Shown in pieces: positions 57,801-62,094 of a stretch of 64,000 nt of DNA (within the stretch, counting starts at the first letter, position 1; each line of letters starts with the position of its first letter). The notes under the pieces were generated by a model. That model was not told the DNA's origin and searched no databases. It saw only the letters and a list, made by a program, of their open reading frames with translations. The DNA lies in NCBI RefSeq assembly GCF_040954835.1, contig NC_090708.1, positions 28,718,001 through 28,782,000 of the forward strand. Reading direction: 5' to 3'. Source of the stretch: Lepisosteus oculatus. Taxonomy: Eukaryota; Chordata; Actinopteri; Semionotiformes; Lepisosteidae. A program made the position numbers and the translations under genes.

Positions 57801-58894
57801 TTTTGTTTTTCTTCTTTCTTTGTGTTATTTTACTTTTTCTTCTTTTTTGTTATAATTTGTTTATTTCTTTTTTGTTTAAGTATTGCTTATGTATTCTAGG
57901 GTCCCCTTGAAAATGAGATGGTGCATCTCAAGGGGTTTCACATTACATTGTGAAAAAAAAACGAAAATGAAAATGAAAAATGAGAATGATGGTGTTAGAA
58001 ACTGGACCCTCTTGATATATTCTTCAGCTTGAGTCTGACTGTCAATACAAAGCTGAAAGTGCAGACTGGTCTACCAGTCAAGTGAGTCGCACTAACAGTG
58101 CAATGTGGTTCTTCTATGTGAATTAAATCTGTTTGTTCCTCAAAAGCCCTAGAAAAGGCCCTGTTGAAGGCACTGCGACGACTGGATGACCACCTGAACA
58201 CTCCACTGCCTGAAGAGATTGATGCTGACAGCACAGAGGAACCGGGGCCATCCACCCGCAGCTTCCTGGATGGAGATGAGCTTACACTTGCCGACTGCAA
58301 CTTGCTACCAAAACTGCATATCATCAAGGTACTGAACTGGTCCTCTATCTATCATGCACTTCATCAAGGTACAGTACTGGACTGCTCCATCTGTTCTTCA
58401 TCTATACTCCATCAAGATACTGGCCTGTATAGACTATCCTCTGTCTATACTACACACAACCAAGGTACTGGACTGCCTCTTGTATTGCCTGTCCTCTGTC
58501 TATATAGCACATTATTAGGCTACAATGTTTTATTACCTGTTGTTGGTCTATACTGTGTACAACCAAGATCCTGTCTTTATAAAAATTTCTAAAAAGAACC
58601 AAATTCATGATAGCCTACAAATGTTTAAGAAAAAATGATAAAAGTGAAACTATTAAGTAAAACCCAGGCAGAGATACAAACTTGAGCTTTTCCCTGCCTG
58701 GTCATGCTCATAGTCCTGTGGGGTTTTTCCAGGTAGTGGCCAGGAAATATCGGAAGTTCGAGATCCCAGCGGACATGATGGGGGTGTGGCGTTACCTGAA
58801 AAATGCGTACCTGAGAGAGGAATTCATCAACACCTGCCCTGCCGACCGCGAGATTGAGTTTGCTTACCTGGATGTGGCCAAGAGGATCAAATAG
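16399..58894 (+). CDS. clic6: Chloride intracellular channel protein 6-like, two alternative first exons
   Basis: CLIC proteins have a glutathione-transferase fold and move between soluble and membrane-associated forms. Exons are 16399-17181 (long first) or 27940-28002 (short first), then 28452-28561, 30606-30731, 30905-31011, 58147-58328 and 58733-58894. The common exons have the standard CLIC sizes 110, 126, 107 and 182. Totals are 489 aa (long) or 249 aa (short). The glutaredoxin-like motif is GNCPFSQR, with Cys272 (long) or Cys32 (short). [18 protein letters not shown] is the putative membrane segment. The C-terminal helical domain has [19 protein letters not shown], and KVVARKYR resembles the CLIC4 nuclear signal. 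[24 protein letters not shown] and the Glu-rich exon favour CLIC6 (parchorin); CLIC5 is the alternative. Confidence 0.88.
17370..17455 (-). mobile_element. Fragment of Penelope-like element end
   Basis: GGGTTTATTCCATGCTGAAA, then GAAGCCCTCTTCAGGTGTGA, matching the minus-oriented end at 6365-6455. Confidence 0.6.
19263..19530 (-). mobile_element. tRNA-type SINE (family A), copy 4
   Basis: Minus orientation. The tail is near 19263 (CATTCATTTTCTAACTGCTT) and the body includes CCAGAATCCAATTAAACTAC and GGGAGGAAACCCATGCGATC. The head is decayed. Confidence 0.7.
20427..20625. mobile_element. MITE-like element with imperfect terminal inverted repeats
   Basis: The left end CCCAGTCCTAGTCCTGGGGG, then GTGTGTCTGCAGGTTTT, is mirrored at the right by AAAACCCGCAGATACACTCA, then CCGGGACCAGGATTGG and CCCTG, about 40 bases imperfectly inverted. 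It is too short to code. Related CAGTCCTGGTCCTGG ends appear near 62370. Class not determined. Confidence 0.5.
24404..24705 (+). mobile_element. tRNA-type SINE (family A), copy 5
   Basis: The head GGAGGCACAGTGGATAGAAC, then CTGCATGGAGTTTGTATGTT, GTGATGGACTGGGATCCTGT, and the tail CCCTGAATTAGAAGAAGAAG TTAGCAAATAGATGGATGG. Confidence 0.8.
26338..26630 (-). mobile_element. tRNA-type SINE (family A), copy 6
   Basis: Minus orientation. The tail CATCCATCCATTTTCTATCC at 26338 is followed by CTCAGAAGCCAATTGATATA and GGGAGAACATACAAACTCCA. Confidence 0.78.
27940..28002 (+). CDS. clic6: clic6 short alternative first exon
   Basis: 21 codons, from [10 protein letters not shown] to PEIELFVK, donor AAG|GTAAGA, phase 0. 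PEIELFVK is the common N-terminal lead of short CLIC proteins, so the mature short form (249 aa) has the usual family length. The start context CCACTATGG is favourable (A at -3, G at +4). An in-frame ATG at 27853, also with purine at -3 and G at +4, would add 29 residues with no family likeness. I prefer 27940 because the result matches short CLICs. Separate promoter use is inferred. Confidence 0.8.
28452..28561 (+). CDS. clic6: clic6 exon 2 (thioredoxin-fold motif)
   Basis: Acceptor CTTTCTAG, 110 bases, donor AGAG|GTGAGA. It encodes [18 protein letters not shown] and [16 protein letters not shown], i.e. the monothiol active-site-like Cys and the putative membrane-inserting segment. Confidence 0.95.
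28562..30605 (+). other. clic6: clic6 intron 2
   Basis: 2.0-kb intron containing an interspersed repeat at about 29480-29995. No other feature seen. Confidence 0.8.
29480..29995 (+). mobile_element. Interspersed repeat, LINE-3'-end-like
   Basis: Contains degraded phrases of a family common in fish genomes: AGAACAGGAGGTACTTCTTT, ACACAAAGAGTTGTGGGAGT, then AAATAGGCCAAATGGCCTCC and a TTCTTCTGTTCTTG tail. There is no coding capacity. I recall the phrases as a repeat but cannot name the class. Confidence 0.45.
30606..30731 (+). CDS. clic6: clic6 exon 3
   Basis: 126 bases, acceptor CTGATAG, donor CACG|GTATTA. It encodes [19 protein letters not shown] then [19 protein letters not shown], including the cis-Pro loop region of the thioredoxin fold (NPPF). 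Confidence 0.95.
30905..31011 (+). CDS. clic6: clic6 exon 4
   Basis: 107 bases after a 173-bp intron, acceptor ATTTATAG, donor GACA|GTAAGA. It encodes [19 protein letters not shown] then [16 protein letters not shown], the start of the helical domain. Confidence 0.95.
31845..31900. repeat. Possible hAT-type transposon left end
   Basis: CTGGGGTGAGTTTCCC resembles, inverted, the end at 38660-38687 (GGGAAACTCATCCCTG). The two could be ends of one non-autonomous element into which the solo LTR and the Ty3/gypsy element inserted. Confidence 0.3.
32405..32663 (-). mobile_element. Solo LTR (259 bp)
   Basis: On the minus strand it begins TGTAGCGCCACGC and ends GGTCGATACA, the TG...CA boundaries of an LTR, with an AATAAA signal in GAGTTAATAAATGTG about 70 bases before the end. 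No internal sequence is attached. A target duplication is not convincing. It contains ACTATAGTGGG, a weak TATA-like stretch. Only the ends and the poly(A) signal support the call. Confidence 0.5.
32779..32830 (-). mobile_element. LTR fragment of the TGTAACGG family
   Basis: TGTAACGGATTGGGGTTCTC, then GGGCATATGCCCTCACAGCTC, matches the block at 39474-39530 and its inverted partner at 40050-40094. Confidence 0.4.
33077..33577 (+). repeat. E1 5' LTR
   Basis: 501 bp. A TATA-like TACTTAAA at 33186-33193 predicts transcript start near 33217, where GCTCAGTATT begins. Confidence 0.9.
33579..33588 (+). other. E1 primer binding site, self-priming type
   Basis: AATACTGAGC, one base after the 5' LTR, is the exact reverse complement of GCTCAGTATT at 33217-33226. 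There is no TGG start as needed for a tRNA primer. Confidence 0.65.
33597..35338 (+). pseudogene. E1 gag-protease region, disrupted
   Basis: Starts [13 protein letters not shown], as element E2 starts [13 protein letters not shown]. An in-frame TAA lies at 33987-33989. After it the frame stays readable to about 34190, where a frame change occurs beside a 15-bp tandem duplication (34163-34192, CCTTATTTTTCTTTT twice). The next open segment (34226-35338) holds the zinc knuckle and the protease motif [11 protein letters not shown] second frame change falls in a nine-T run near 35238-35246. Gag would form the particle, and the protease would mature it. It cannot be translated whole. Confidence 0.88.
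35230..37893 (+). pseudogene. E1 pol: RT, RNase H, integrase, chromodomain
   Basis: 887 open codons. [27 protein letters not shown], and the catalytic YLDD at about 35575-35586. RNase [37 protein letters not shown]. Integrase zinc finger: [10 protein letters not shown] with ACSICS. Catalytic core: [15 protein letters not shown] and [11 protein letters not shown]-terminal chromodomain: [20 protein letters not shown], then YGPEERLWV. The frame ends 43 bases inside the 3' LTR. The pol part itself is open, but its start is cut off from gag by a frame change, hence pseudogene. Confidence 0.92.
37851..38350 (+). repeat. E1 3' LTR
   Basis: 500 bp, preceded by the polypurine tract and followed by target repeat AAGAT. 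Confidence 0.9.
38356..39300. other. Gene-free segment after E1
   Basis: Nothing coding. The stretch 38590-38687 carries a possible hAT-type right end (TTTTGGGAAACTCATCCCTG), with internal ATCGATCTTAAGATGTTCTT. See 31845. Confidence 0.4.
39350..40240. mobile_element. Foldback element with 20-bp repeat arms
   Basis: Two arms of about 230-250 bp (39350-39575 and 40000-40240) are imperfect inverted copies. Each arm holds several 20-bp units of the AATTCTGAGTTACTAAGTCG type, then the block TTTCATTGTCCTTTTGTTAT, and then a TGTAACGGATT block that looks like an LTR end. The centre (39576-39999) has no coding capacity. Arms with internal satellites are typical of foldback DNA transposons. The class is not certain. 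Confidence 0.55.
40241..40385 (-). mobile_element. Truncated 3' LTR end with polypurine tract
   Basis: Positions 40241-40375 match the U3 part of the LTR at 57245-57627 (GGTTCCTAGCTTGCATCTGG, GGAATCCTTATCAGTTAACC, TTACATCTTGTGTCTTACTT). On the minus strand the U3 start TGAAGTAAG is directly preceded by AAGGGGGGAA (40385-40376), as expected for a polypurine tract. The rest of the LTR is cut off by the foldback element. Confidence 0.6.
40386..43052. other. Non-coding segment with dispersed repeat blocks
   Basis: No gene. It carries blocks shared with 50270-52810: CACTCGCACCAAACAAATTT at 42114-42300, AGCGAATAGGTTATTAGATT at about 42440-42600, a block with ACACCAACGTATTAGCATGT at 42600-42930, and CTGAACCAGGGAAAATCTGA at 42880-42975. 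Confidence 0.6.
43049..43565 (+). mobile_element. Minimal LTR element (TRIM-like, 509 bp)
   Basis: 5' LTR 43053-43264 and 3' LTR 43327-43561 both run TGTAACGC...GTGTTACA. The 62-bp internal part holds only a primer-site-like TTGGTGTCAGAAGCGGGG directly after the first LTR and a GCGGGGGAGAG purine tract directly before the second. A 4-bp ATAC repeat flanks the element (43049-43052 and 43562-43565). No protein can be encoded, so movement would need enzymes in trans. The LTR 3' halves are nearly the same, while the first 90-110 bases are unrelated. Confidence 0.7.
44071..44578 (-). repeat. E2 3' LTR
   Basis: 508 bp. It includes the stop codon of the gag-pol frame at 44487-44485. Confidence 0.9.
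44485..48774 (-). CDS. E2 Gag-Pol polyprotein, 1429 codons, RNase H deletion
   Basis: One uninterrupted frame covers gag and pol. Rough residues: gag 1-300 with zinc knuckle [14 protein letters not shown] (280-293); protease VDSGAAGNF with Asp343; RT with YLDD at 657-660; RNase H from 804; integrase zinc finger with His972, His979, Cys1009 and Cys1012; integrase acidic residues in DFITDLP (about 1043), SDRGP (1102) and QVERTNQ (1138); chromodomain about 1331-1380; then a basic tail. The last 94 bases lie inside the 3' LTR. Compared with E1, about 18 residues are missing after VEVD (807), removing the strand after the first RNase H aspartate. The frame is open, but RNase H is probably impaired. 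Confidence 0.93.
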   Translation of the reverse strand: MDPADAQTLRSLLPQQSQTIAQLQSSLQLLTNQVAWLFSSPVSPVPAPIPTTPFLQTPAPTTAAPPTTPSTLPFVLPEKYDGNPAGCRGFIAQCSLAFQLQPERFSTSRQRIGFALSLLTGKALDWAAVLLARGEQLFSDFQLFADLLQARFSQSNPDLTCLRLSSLRQGDRPLQDYVAEFQALATESAWNPEALVCLFAKGLSEDLKDHLVLMSLPTWSLEAAITAVVELDTRIRLRRAERHPGSRPVRPMGPPLVAPTLPHAPLSLEEKERRRQEGLCLYCSASGHLLATCPLRPPHPPRAPPLPTISVSSAVFSQSSSGPLFPAEISWMDTHLPLSVLVDSGAAGNFMDASFAKKWDIPLAPLSPPICIQTLDGSPIAPGRISWQTIPLSLTVGATHVEDISLLLLDSPAYPVILGLPWLKKHDPHISWAKNEIIAWSQACRDNCCRPPLKVAASVNLLEEHFIIPPQYAHLKQAFDKQKALSLPPHRTYDCAIDLLPGALPPKGRIYPLTQTENEALQDYIKEALNSGFIRPSSSPACAGFFFIGKKDGSLRPCIDYRGLNSITVKHPYPLPLIPAALESLRGTSIFSKLDLRGAYNLIRIREGDEWKTAFMTTHGHYEYQVMPFGLANAPAVFQSFINDIFRDIIGKFVLVYLDDILIFSTDPQEHVHHVQEVLSRLIDNQLYAKLEKCIFHASKIHFLGYIISPLGVEMDSAKVAAINDWPVPRNLKQIQRFLGFANFYSRFIRNFSSVVAPITALTRNRRSRGKWNPEANQAFLRLKRLFSFAPLLRHPDPSQPFIVEVDRLPHPCAFFSKKLSPAEVNYDVGNRELQAIKLALEEWRHWLEGAQHPFVIITDHKNLSYIQSAKRLNSRQACWSLFFSRFNFVITYTPGSKNGRADALSRLHDPPDLDDTPEPIISPNRIVAAIHCSIEDQVRRALNGTTVPLCCPPDKLFVPNNLRSAVLQWGHDSRFAGHPGCRRTLDLLTRDFWWPSMRSDAAEYVRACPVCARSKTPRSRKAGLLHPLPIPHRPWSHIVVDFITDLPNSQGHTVIMVVSDRFSKAAHFVPLPALPTAQEMASLFVQQVFRIHGLPDDVVSDRGPQFISAFWKAFCQTLGTHVSLTSGYHPEANGQVERTNQSLLTFLRAFTSSSQDDWSSLLPWAEYAHNSLTSSSTGLSPFLCSLGYQPTLIPVTPPLTAVPSVQQYIAKLRRTWKMARTALIKSTQRHAKFANRHRRPAPRFRKGQFVWLSTRNLPIHQPSKKLGPRYIGPFRIRSRITPVTFRLALPPTLRIHPSFHVSLLKPVYRSPLAAPQHRPPPPRRIQGRPAYTVHKIIDSRWNRGTLQYLVDWEGFGAEERSWVPEKDILDPTLISDFHRDYPNRPSRASGAAREGGGTVTTTSQRRSTRKRANQHQQRITSNKRRRTS
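48781..48790 (-). other. E2 primer binding site, self-priming type
   Basis: Minus-strand AATACCGAGC, one base after the LTR and shortly before the ATG at 48774. It is the exact reverse complement of the LTR's GCTCGGTATT at 49138-49129. Confidence 0.65.
48792..49299 (-). repeat. E2 5' LTR
   Basis: 508 bp with TATA-like TTATTTATA (plus-strand TATAAATAA near 49161-49169) and predicted transcript start near 49138. Confidence 0.9.
49305..50260. other. Gene-free segment
   Basis: AT-rich, no gene or classified repeat recognised. Confidence 0.45.
50270..52810. repeat. Rearranged inverted and direct repeat blocks
   Basis: The blocks, in order, are A (50277-50440, direct copy of 42114-42300), E (50580-50705), B inverted (50770-51090, against 42600-42930), D inverted (51545-51660, against 42440-42600), C inverted (52300-52420, against 42880-42975), E again direct (52480-52580), and A inverted (52675-52810). 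None codes for protein. Blocks B and D keep their mutual order, so a once larger unit was inverted and broken. An extra, G/T-rich 430-bp piece separates B and D here. Confidence 0.65.
53736..54772 (-). mobile_element. Solo LTR, about 1.04 kb, inside the SINE
   Basis: On the minus strand it begins TGTAGCGGCAATGC and ends GAGAGCACACTACA. The poly(A) signal TTAATAAATG lies about 165 bases before its end. It splits a 5S-type SINE exactly in its tail, with ACTA and GCTA flanks that fit a decayed 4-bp duplication of the SINE's GCTA. There is no coding capacity. The clean SINE interruption defines both ends well. Confidence 0.7.
54790..54830 (+). repeat. (ATT)n microsatellite
   Basis: About 13 uninterrupted ATT units forming the 3' tail of the SINE. 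Confidence 0.95.
54833..57244 (-). mobile_element. Probable ERV-like leader/5' internal region, decayed
   Basis: This 2.4-kb stretch lies on the internal side of the LTR at 57245-57627. On the minus strand the first bases after the LTR read ATTG then TGGCATAGTCGGCTGGATGC, the position and TGG start expected of a tRNA primer site, though I cannot match the tRNA. Further in are repeats of the GCCTTAATTGCAC type (56720-56960) and broken frames without a recognised retroviral domain. It stops at the SINE tail. The assignment rests on position. Confidence 0.4.
57245..57627 (-). mobile_element. LTR of an ERV-like element (383 bp)
   Basis: The minus strand runs TGAAGTAAGACACAAG...CTGTTACAACA. In order it has a CRE-like TGACGTCA, a TATA-like ACTATATAACC, and the poly(A) signal CAATAAACTCATC about 55 bases before the end, the layout of U3-R-U5. 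The U3 start recurs at 40241-40375. The primer-site-like TGGCATAG follows on the internal side. Confidence 0.7.
57628..58146 (+). other. clic6: End of clic6 intron 4
   Basis: T-rich, AT-rich intron end. No transposon recognised. The acceptor is GTTTGTTCCTCAAAAG. Confidence 0.7.
58147..58328 (+). CDS. clic6: clic6 exon 5
   Basis: 182 bases, the standard CLIC size. It encodes [40 protein letters not shown] and [20 protein letters not shown], donor CAAG|GTACTG. Confidence 0.95.
58311..58575 (+). repeat. Degenerate minisatellite built on the exon 5 donor
   Basis: About five loose units of 46-60 bp. Each contains a variant of CATCAAGGTACTGGACTG followed by CCTCTGTCTATACT. The first unit is the real exon-intron junction itself, so the later units repeat the splice donor sequence. 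A copy of units two to four lies at 61929-62094. Confidence 0.75.
58733..58894 (+). CDS. clic6: clic6 exon 6 (last coding exon)
   Basis: Acceptor GTTTTTCCAG, 53 codons [20 protein letters not shown]...[10 protein letters not shown], stop TAG at 58892-58894. The KRIK end resembles the CLIC6 C terminus. Confidence 0.95.
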   Translation, partial: VVARKYRKFEIPADMMGVWRYLKNAYLREEFINTCPADREIEFAYLDVAKRIK

Positions 58895-59460
58895 CCGGCT
58901 GAGGGCAAGGGGACAGATGTGGGTGGGGGTAAGATGGGTGTTTATGACCCTGTATGTCTGTGTGCGTTGGTTTCTGCTCTCACCGGCTGAAACACATTGG
59001 ACAGAAGACCAATCCTTTTGCGCTGCTAGCAGCATTTTTTAAGGAACCACAGATCATGTTGCACAGAGATCCAATTTTCTCTCTTATGTGGCATTTGGTC
59101 TATTATTTTAAGTGTTGGAAGAAGGGAACATTGGGGTGCCAAAGTGCTTTTCCCATCCAGCGTGTCATCGTGTGACCAGGCTAGGATTGAGGGCTGTGGA
59201 TCTGACAAGGCTGACTCTGTGCTTCATACAATGCAGTGGTGGATCAAAGATGCTCATTGCCCACCTATTATACCCCTGGACAAGCGGAGGGCATTAACAG
59301 ACCCACAAGATGCACGTGTGGCACTGCAGAGAGGCTGATAATAGTGTTTCTCCCCTGCAGTGGTGTCACAGGCATCAAATTCAGCTGAATGTGTTCCCAA
59401 TCTACCCTAGGAAAACATTTGTGTTATTTGTTTATTGTTGGTTCCTTTTTTCAATTAAAC
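58895..59460 (+). other. clic6: clic6 3' UTR, with poly(A) signal candidate
   Basis: Non-coding sequence after the stop. ATTAAA at 59454-59459 is the first plausible poly(A) signal, followed by a T/G-containing stretch. Transcript end is not proven. Confidence 0.45.
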
Positions 59461-60251
59461 AAATACAGTTGCCAGTCTTCATAAAAAAAAAACAATTACT
59501 GTGGTAACATTTTACATTTCAAATTTCATGCTACAGTTTATCCTGTTAGTTCTCTTTTATAATACACATTAACTTTTCTTTACAATGCTTTTTAGTTAAC
59601 TCTGTATCTTTGTATTTTACAAAGGTTTTATGATGTTGTTTTATGCTCCACTTTACTGTCCATTTAACACAGGATACCACAGTAGAGTTTTACACGGAGT
59701 GTTACAGCACTCCACTGCAATCTACACACAGTTCTTTCCTCTGAGCCAGCAATGCTGGAGACAGTGAATATGAGAAACAATACAGTGATAATAATTAATA
59801 GGGGTATTGTCAGAGTTTCCAGAGCAAAATTTTCCAGTGTACCAGTAGTAGTCTGCAGGAGTACTAGCAAATTCTAACTAAATTCTCTGGCTTTCCACTG
59901 CTGCCTCATCTTTGCCAGTGGGCAGGTGGAAATGTTTTGACCCATATGGGGAGGGGAATACCCTAGACTATGATGGTGTAACCAACTTATTCCTTCTGCG
60001 CACACAGGCAGAACACTGCAATACTGAGATTTCTCTGTTATCAACAGACCATGCCTTTAATTTCAGTGTAAACTGAACAGAATGTTCAGTTAATTTAGCC
60101 CAGTGTTGCCTGGACAGCCACAGTCTCTTGTATTTCCATGGTTTTATCATGTGCATTAGGCTAATTCCAAGAACATCATTCATACAGCCCTGCAGGCTTT
60201 ACAGAATGTATCACTTGTATCCTGGCCAATGACTGCTCCCCATCTGAAGAT
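59461..60251. other. Gene-free flank
   Basis: No gene or classified repeat recognised between the clic6 3' end and the Tc1-like element. Confidence 0.5.
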
Positions 60252-60253
60252 TA

Positions 60254-60462
60254 CAGTGCCTTGCGAAAGTATTCGGCCCCCTTGAACTTTTCAACCTTTT
60301 GCCACATTTCAGGCTTCAAACATAAAGATATAAATTTTTTTATTTTATGTGAAGAATCACCAACAAGTGGGACACAATTGTGAAGTGGAACGAAATCTAT
60401 TGGATTTTTGAAACTTTTTTAACTAATAAAAAAATGAAAAGTGGGGCGTGCAAAATTATTCG
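60254..60462 (+). repeat. Tc1-like left inverted repeat
   Basis: 209 bp, reverse complement of 61677-61884 apart from one T-run difference. Confidence 0.93.
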
Positions 60463-60645
60463 GCCCCTTTACTTTCAGTGCAGCAAACTCACTCCAGAAG
60501 TTCAGCGAGGATCTCTGAATGATCCAATGTTGTCCTAAATGACTGATGGTGATAAATAGAATCCACCTGTGTGTAATCAAGTCTCTGTATAAATGCACCT
60601 GCTCTGTGATAGTCTCAAGGTTCTGTTGAAAGCGCAGAGAGCATC

Positions 60646-61665
60646 ATGAAGACCAAGGAACACACCAGGCAGGTCCGTAATACTGTTGTGGAGAAGTTTA
60701 AAGCCGGATTTGGATACAAAAAGATTTCCCAAGCTTCAAACATCCCAAGGAGCACTGTGCAAGCGATCATCTTGAAATGGAAGGAGTATCAGACCACTGC
60801 AAATCTACCAAGACCTGGCCGTCCCTCTAAACTTTCAGCTCAGACAAGGAGAAGACTGATCAGAGATGCAGCCAAGAGGCCCATGATCACTCTGGATGAA
60901 CTGCAGAGAACTACAGCTGAGGTGGGAGAGTCTGTCCATAGGACAACAATCAGTCTTACACTGCACAAATCTGGCCTTTATGGAAGAGTGGCAAGAAGAA
61001 AGCCATTTCTCAAAGATATCCATAAAAAGTCTCGTCTAAAGTTTGCCACAAGCCACCTGGGAGACACCCCAAACATGTGGAAGAAGGTGCTCTGGTCAGA
61101 TGAAACCAAAATCGAACTTTTTGGCCACAATGCAAAACGATATGTTTGGCGTAAAAGCAACACAGCTCATCACCCTCAACACACCATCCCCACTGTCAAA
61201 CATGGTGGTGGCAGCATCATGGTTTGGGCCTGCTTTTCTTCAGCAGGGACAGGGAAGATGGTTAAAATTGAGGGGAAGATGGATGCAGCCAAATACAGGA
61301 CCATTCTGGATGAAAACCTGTTGGAGTCTGCAAAAGACCTGAAACTGGGACGGAGATTTATCTTCCAACAAGACAATGATCCCAAACATACAGGAAAATC
61401 TACAAAGGAATGTTTCACAAATAAACGTATCCAGGTGTTTGAATGGCCAAGTCAAAGTCCAGACCTGAATCCAATCGAGAATCTGTGGAAAGAGCTGAAA
61501 ACTGCTGTTCACAAACGCTCTCCATCCAACCTCACTGAGCTCGAGCTGTTTTGCAAGGAAGAATGGGCAAGAATTTCAGTCTCTCGATGTGCAAAACTGA
61601 TAGAGACATACCCCAAGCGACTTGCAGCTGTAATCGCAGCAAAAGGTGGCTCTACAAAGTATTAA
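60646..61665 (+). CDS. Tc1-like transposase, DD34E, full length
   Basis: 339 residues, the family's usual length, from MKTKEHTRQVR to AAKGGSTKY. Two helix-turn-helix parts at about 1-110 bind the inverted repeats, with an AT-hook-like GRPSKL between them (58-63). The catalytic triad is Asp152 (WSDETK), Asp243 (QQDNDPKH) and Glu278 (PIENLW), with exactly 34 residues between the last two. It cuts and pastes the element at TA. No stop or frameshift is seen. Residues that are usually basic may have changed (ISLTLH at 102-107), so activity is unproven. The gene lies between two near-identical inverted repeats. Confidence 0.95.
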   Translation: MKTKEHTRQVRNTVVEKFKAGFGYKKISQASNIPRSTVQAIILKWKEYQTTANLPRPGRPSKLSAQTRRRLIRDAAKRPMITLDELQRTTAEVGESVHRTTISLTLHKSGLYGRVARRKPFLKDIHKKSRLKFATSHLGDTPNMWKKVLWSDETKIELFGHNAKRYVWRKSNTAHHPQHTIPTVKHGGGSIMVWACFSSAGTGKMVKIEGKMDAAKYRTILDENLLESAKDLKLGRRFIFQQDNDPKHTGKSTKECFTNKRIQVFEWPSQSPDLNPIENLWKELKTAVHKRSPSNLTELELFCKEEWARISVSRCAKLIETYPKRLAAVIAAKGGSTKY

Positions 61666-61676
61666 CGCAAGGGGGG

Positions 61677-61884
61677 CGAATAATTTTGCACGCCCCACTT
61701 TTCATTTTTTTATTAGTTAAAAAAGTTTCAAAAATCCAATAGATTTCGTTCCACTTCACAATTGTGTCCCACTTGTTGGTGATTCTTCACATAAAATAAA
61801 AAATTTATATCTTTATGTTTGAAGCCTGAAATGTGGCAAAAGGTTGAAAAGTTCAAGGGGGCCGAATACTTTCGCAAGGCACTG
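61677..61884 (-). repeat. Tc1-like right inverted repeat
   Basis: 208 bp, mate of the left repeat. Confidence 0.93.
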
Positions 61885-61928
61885 TATGTGGTTCACAACT
61901 TAGATCTGTAGAATTGTTTCCAATACTT

Positions 61929-62094
61929 GTCCTCTATCTATCATGCACTTCATCAAGGTACTGAACTGCTCCAACAGTCCTTTGTCTATACTCAACATCA
62001 TCAAGATACTGGCCTGTATAGACTATCCTCTGTCTATACTACACACAACCAAGGTACTGGACTGCCTCTTGTATTGCCTGTCCTCTGTCTATAA
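61929..62094 (+). repeat. Duplicate of the clic6 intron 5 minisatellite
   Basis: Matches 58339-58494 over about 160 bases. The last 90 bases or so (GATACTGGCCTGTATAGACT onward) look identical. It lies 45 bases beyond the Tc1-like element. Confidence 0.8.

Larger units (their letters stand above)
31012..58146 (+). other. clic6: clic6 intron 4, 27 kb, packed with transposable elements
   Basis: Phase-compatible donor and acceptor (ACA|GTAAGA and CCTCAAAAG|CCC) join exon 4 to exon 5. At least two complete LTR elements, two solo LTRs, one minimal LTR element, a foldback element and SINEs lie inside, about half of the intron by length. A pair of about 42-bp related segments (CTGAACCAGGCAAGTCAGCT and CTGAACCTGGCAGGACAGCT) follows the donor at 31040-31140. 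Confidence 0.85.
60252..61886 (+). mobile_element. Tc1-like transposon, apparently complete
   Basis: The 1631-bp element (60254-61884) is flanked by TA target duplications (60252-60253, 61885-61886). Inverted repeats of 208-209 bp (60254-60462 and 61677-61884) start CAGTGCCTTGCGAAAGTATT and appear identical except for a T-run length. Each has an inner motif (GTGCAAAATTATTCG) resembling the outer end, i.e. the IR/DR layout of Sleeping Beauty-type elements. The single gene is intact. Confidence 0.95.
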
